Source of the DNA: Microstegium vimineum
Taxonomy: Eukaryota; Streptophyta; Magnoliopsida; Poales; Poaceae
NCBI GenBank assembly: GCA_022036555.1
Contig: CM039140.1
Location: forward strand, 26,803,843-26,867,842
Reading direction: 5' to 3'
DNA length: 64,000 nucleotides
In this document: positions 59,680 through 64,000 of the stretch, in pieces
Layout: every line of letters starts with the position of its first letter
Position numbering within the stretch: position 1 is the stretch's first letter
Notes under the pieces: generated by a model
Told to the model about the DNA's origin: nothing
Databases searched by the model: none
What the model saw: only the letters and a program-made list of their open reading frames with translations
Translations under genes and position numbers: made by a program

Positions 59680-62600
59680 TGTGACACAACCTCTTAAGAA
59701 CAGGGCCCACTTGCCAGGATTAATATCCATCTGACTTAATCCAAGACAAATGATCCAAGTCTTAATTAGCCCGTCAGGTGTCACCACTTTGCAGCGGGTC
59801 ATTCACCTCTTTCCGAACAGGATCTCCTCATTACAAACATTGCAGAAGTAATACAACAATTTAATTTACATCAAAGTAGCAGAAATTTGAAGTCATATTA
59901 CAAACCATAAGTTTTGAAACCTAACTTAATTGTCATACGATAAAATTACATCAAGTTGCTGATAGAGGTTAAACAAAGCAACTGAGGTACTCTTGCCCAA
60001 GAGTCAAGCAAAGACTTTTCATTCATCATCTTCATCCACAGTGACCACGGTCATGCAGCACGAAGCCACATAGACCGGGTTGTGGCCCTCATCTGCAGCA
60101 GGGGTTAACAAACCCTGAGTACGGGAGTACTGAACAAGACTTATCCGACAAAAGAAAAATATTTGGTGGACAAAAGGTATGCAAGTCATAGGATTCAAGG
60201 TGGGGTTTGCAAGAATCAAGTATTTTGCATAAATGAGCATTTTATAAAACAATTGAAATTCATTTAATTCGTTCATAAGATTACTCAAGAACCGATCTAG
60301 ATGTATGATCGATAACAAGGTAATAAGTCATCCATGAAAGGAACCAACAAGTATCCAGTTTAAGTGTATTACTACGATGTGGTAGTCAGAGTCGTGTTTC
60401 CATACCCGAGGAACACGACGATTCAAATCGATTAAACCCAGCTGGGACTTCCTTATCACGACATATACAGCACTAAAGCACGCATATGACTACTTTTCCC
60501 TAGATCCTCCTTCCGAGAATGGGGGCCCACCACCCGAGAGCATAGTACACCTCCATCCAGTTCCTCGAACTTGGAGGGTACACACTACTCTCGCCATCTC
60601 TTCACTCCCAGTGCGGGTTAACCGTCCTTTAGACTGGATTAGCCACAATCCAGCTTCCCCAAAGGTATATGATAAGTACTCCAAAGTCACGGCTCTTGGA
60701 CACCCACACCGGACGGTTCCTAATGACACAGGCGGAAAGAACCCGCTCACCAGTCACCACTGATGGCTCCCAAACACCGTGTCCGTCCGGTCCCGATTAT
60801 TACTTCCAACAACATTCCTTTCTCCCAAAAGATCATAACCATTTGCCGAAGCAATACGCTATGGTAAGTGACTGGAAATCACCTACTTTAAAAGTTCTAA
60901 GCATACTAAGTATGTTTAGTCATGCTTAGATGATGCTTGTAATGATAGACATGATGCTTCACAACACACAAACATGTACTAAGAGATAAATTTTTTGCAA
61001 CCCAAACATGACGCTTGCACAGAGAGCATACACAATTTTTTTGCAGAATTTATATATGCACAAAAATAAACATACAAAAATAACAAAACACAGAACTGTT
61101 CAAAACAGAAAAAGGAAAAACCCTTTAGAAATGGCCACTGACAGCTGGGTTCCGCGTGTCAGCGACACAAAGCAGAACAGCGGCGCCGACGACCAAAGAA
61201 CATGGCGGCGCGTCACCGACGGTGAACCAAACGTTCAACCGACTCATGCGCTGGACTCTACACATCGCCCCGAACCCAACGAGGTACGACACGGCCAACT
61301 CTAACCCTCGCATCGACCTCACCGACGACGATGGTGGCACCCCGCACGCGGCCGCACATACGCCGGAAAGTACAGACATGCGTCGGAGAAACCAAGCACC
61401 CCAGCAGACTCAGCGGCCCACGAACAACGCGAAGCGCAAGAAAAACGAAGCGAAACCCTAACGTATCGACCTCGCCGACGACCATGGCGCACGGCCGAGA
61501 TCCGCGCAACGTACGCCGGCCAAACGACGCATGCGCTCGAACAACCAACACCGTGAAAGGATGCACGAAGGCTAGGCGAAGCTAGCGCAAGACTCAGACG
61601 CGAAAAAGACCAACTAACGAGGTCTCACGGCGGTGAGCACCGACGCGGCGGCGCTGACACGCTGGAGCGAACATAAAGCACGGCTACGGTTCGGAATTAG
61701 CTACAACCAGCTACTCTACGAGCACCAGGAGCATACCCCGAACACGAAGCGCTCGCTAACTCGGCCGAAGATGAAGCAGAGGGTGCTGGCGACGGAGACC
61801 GTGCTGACGGAAGTAGGAAGCCGAGCGGCAACGTTGACGTTCCTGGAGCTGTAGACCACCAAAGAATAAACTGCGAGGTGTTCGAGGATCAACGACGAAC
61901 AAAGAAGGTGAAACAAGAAAGAAAAAGACAATGTGGCTCCTCTGTAGCCCGGACGACAACGGACCAGAGCAGTAGCACTCTCGTCGGAGCCGAGGAAGAA
62001 ACGGTCGCGCCGGGCAAAAGACGACTCAGTTGCTTCAACCAGCTCTCGCGGAAGATGTAGGAGGTTGAGGCGAAGACTTTGTAACTGGATTGGAGGCTTG
62101 GCAGTGGTTAACGAGCTCAAGCGAGCTCATCGATGCGGAGCGCTCTCGCGGCAGAGCAGACAAGAGCGAGGGCACGACGTGGAAAGGGAGGAAAGGGTGA
62201 ACGACGTCCCGTTTTGAAGACGGCAACGGAGCCGTGGCGTTGCCACGCACATGACGTGACACTCGTTGAGGGTAGGAGGCGCGCGGTGGCGTCGGCAAGT
62301 GGCCGGCTAGGTGTCGGCACCGAGTTCACTGCACCGACATGCAGGTGTCCGGTGAAATGCCTGAACTGCCCTTGGGATTGTTTTGCAATTTGCTCAAGCC
62401 TCCAAGGGTTTTCATGTAAAACTTTGAATAACAAAGTTTCTCAAAATTTCATGATCTACAACTTTGACAATATGCACTTTTTCAAATTCGGCCTAGAAAT
62501 GAAAATGCATTTTTGAAATTTGAAATCCTTTTTAAAATATTTACCCCCTTTTGAATTACTCTAAAAACTTGAATAACACTTGAAAATCTGTAAACACAAC

Positions 62601-62898
62601 AAATACAATTTAAACTGAGCTCTACCACATTGCTTAAACAACCATATGCAAAAAAAATTCGATTTTGAAAATCATGTTTAGGGTTTAATTTAACTCCTCT
62701 CGGAATTAGGGTTTGAAATAGAATTTGAAATTTTGAATTTGAATTCAGGACAAGCATTCTCACAATCTAGCTAAGCACAAATAATTAAACTAATTTTAGT
62801 TCAATGCATAGCAAGGTTCTCAATCAAGTGAATGATGATAAGTGCATATGATGACATGATCAAATTTTAATTAAGTGCTTAAACACCAGGGGTGTTAC
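59680..62898 (-). repeat. gypsy 5' LTR (3,219 bp, internally deleted)
   Basis: Same termini as the 3' LTR, but it lacks two blocks totalling about 0.73 kb (junctions near 60920 and 60995). In a hand comparison of the first ~560 bp I see about 13 differences, mostly transitions. Confidence 0.92.
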
Positions 62899-62955
62899 AT
62901 ATATCTTCTGTTTGTCTGGATGGAATTGAAAAAACAAATAAAAAGGTTAGGTTCT

Positions 62956-63432
62956 TGTCGATTTGCCGAGTGTTGCCGAGTGTCTTGGCCATGACACTCT
63001 GCAAAGGAACCATTCCAGAGCACCTAGGAACAGCCTTTGCCGAGTGCCACGGATTTGCCGAGTTCTATGGTCAAGTCACTCGGCACTGTACACATGTTTT
63101 GACGAGTGTCCTGCATGGGACACTCGGCAAAGGAGAAACGTTTGCCGAGTGCCCTACATGAGACACTCAGCAAAAGGGTCATGTGTGCCGAGTGCTTGAC
63201 TTGACACTCAGCAAGCCTTCCGTCACCGCGCCAACAGGCGTTACCGTGCACTTTTTTTTGCCAAGTGTCGCTTTGCTTTGTCGAGTGTCGCAGTACACAC
63301 GACAAATGATTTGTCGAGTGCCCGACAAACAACACTCGGCAAAGGCCTCTTCGCCGTCAACATTGCTATCGTGTGCCATTTGCCGAGTGTTTTGAGGCTT
63401 TTGCCGAGTGTCTGGACCCGAGTCCGGTAGTG
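62956..63432. repeat. CACTA element 3 right subterminal repeats and terminus
   Basis: The same gccgagtg/cactcggc motif family as at the left end, more diverged (gtcgagtg, ccaagtg variants near 63262-63320), followed by the CCGGTAGTG terminus. Confidence 0.85.
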
Positions 63433-63435
63433 AGA

Positions 63436-64000
63436 GTCTGGTCTATACTTATCGGACATGTCACAATACTATGAGAACATCTAGAAACACAATTTCAAGA
63501 ATCTCAGAGAGTTAAAAAATCTCAAGTTTGACCAAAATTATTGAGAAAATTATAAAGATTTATGATATTAAATAGATATACTATAAAAATATAATTGATG
63601 GAGAGTCTAATGATACTTAGTTGGCATCATAAATGTTACTATATTATCATAAAAATTTGGTCAAACTCGAGATAGTTCGACTCTCCCAAGATTTTTGAAA
63701 TGACTTATAATTTAAGATGAAACGAGTACACAAGTATTAGATCAAGACATATGAAAGAAAATAAAATAATTAAAATAAAAAATAAGTAGTAAATAAAATT
63801 AAAAAGAACATTAATTCAAAAACTCAAAATATACTACATAACATCTCACAAATACTATATGAATACCTAGATATAACCAAGGAACACCTTATTTATACTA
63901 TCTGAACATTAAAAAATATATCATAGAACATTACATGCATGCTACATGAACACCATATGTATCTCATGTAAGCATATGAACATTAAAAAATAAAACATGG
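63436..64000. other. AT-rich flank after CACTA element 3
   Basis: No gene, terminus or repeat array is recognisable. It should be continuous with 44721-46227 in the ancestral sequence before the CACTA insertion. Confidence 0.5.

Larger units (their letters stand above)
49964..62898 (-). mobile_element. Ty3/gypsy chromovirus (Tekay-like) LTR retrotransposon
   Basis: Flanked by TATAT on both sides (49959-49963 and 62899-62903). The LTRs are unequal (3,950 and 3,219 bp). The internal order on minus is an upstream ORF, gag, protease, RT, RNase H, integrase, chromodomain, which is the gypsy/chromovirus order. The long LTRs and the chromodomain point to the Tekay clade (inference). Coding is interrupted by about 17 stops and one frameshift. 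Element 3 of the CACTA class was already present when it inserted. Confidence 0.93.
46228..63432 (+). mobile_element. CACTA transposon (element 3), complete ends, carrying a gypsy element
   Basis: The left end is CACTACCGAAAATCGGC and the right end ...GAGTCCGGTAGTG, which are inverted copies of one another. Both are flanked by the 3-bp duplication AGA (46225-46227 and 63433-63435). Subterminal regions are packed with tttgccgagtg / cactcggcaaa motifs. Without the 12.9-kb gypsy insertion the element is about 4.3 kb. It carries part of an En/Spm-type accessory gene but no TNP2 transposase, so it is non-autonomous. Confidence 0.92.

Overview
This window looks like nuclear DNA from a grass, most likely of the maize/sorghum/sugarcane group (Andropogoneae). 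The evidence is a 27-exon pullulanase gene whose predicted protein closely resembles maize-type pullulanase, codon use that shifts between GC-rich and GC-poor genes, and a dense set of nested plant transposons. The host group is inferred from remembered protein similarity, not from a search.

Layout. Bases 1-1790 hold a duplicated 117-bp unit, a GC-rich stretch and a tandem array with a period of about 328 bp. Bases 2003-15171 are a CACTA DNA transposon (element 1) carrying an En/Spm-type accessory gene. That gene is split by a complete Ty1/copia element (2872-12683, minus strand, 1,725-bp LTRs, TSD CTACT). Element 1 has itself landed in a second CACTA element (15172-17455, minus strand). A thaumatin-like protein gene follows on the plus strand (18820-20055).

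The main host locus is pullulanase (starch debranching enzyme) on the minus strand, 37746-20612. All 27 exons can be placed and give a frame of about 964 residues, the size of the maize enzyme. The copy is broken three times: two single-base insertions (exons 5 and 15) and a 2.74-kb solo LTR inside exon 19 (TSD GCATA). A Mutator-like element (37932-39657, 9-bp TSD) sits about 185 bp upstream of the start codon. The introns hold a SINE, a LINE remnant, a minisatellite and MITE-like insertions.

Bases 39660-46227 contain a Stowaway-like MITE, a 0.9-kb nuclear copy of chloroplast 23S rRNA that has decayed mostly by transitions, and a frameshifted F-box/DUF295 pseudogene. Bases 46228-63432 are a third CACTA element (TSD AGA). 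It encloses a Ty3/gypsy chromovirus of Tekay type (49964-62898, minus strand, TSD TATAT). The gypsy coding region holds about 17 premature stops, each explained by C-to-T or G-to-A change, but only one visible frameshift.

Only the thaumatin-like gene looks intact. Everything else is mobile, repetitive or broken. I found no evidence of a new multi-gene system. The strongest observations are the disrupted pullulanase locus, the deamination-like decay, the CGTCCG-motif array upstream of the copia TATA box, and the extra ORF upstream of gypsy gag.
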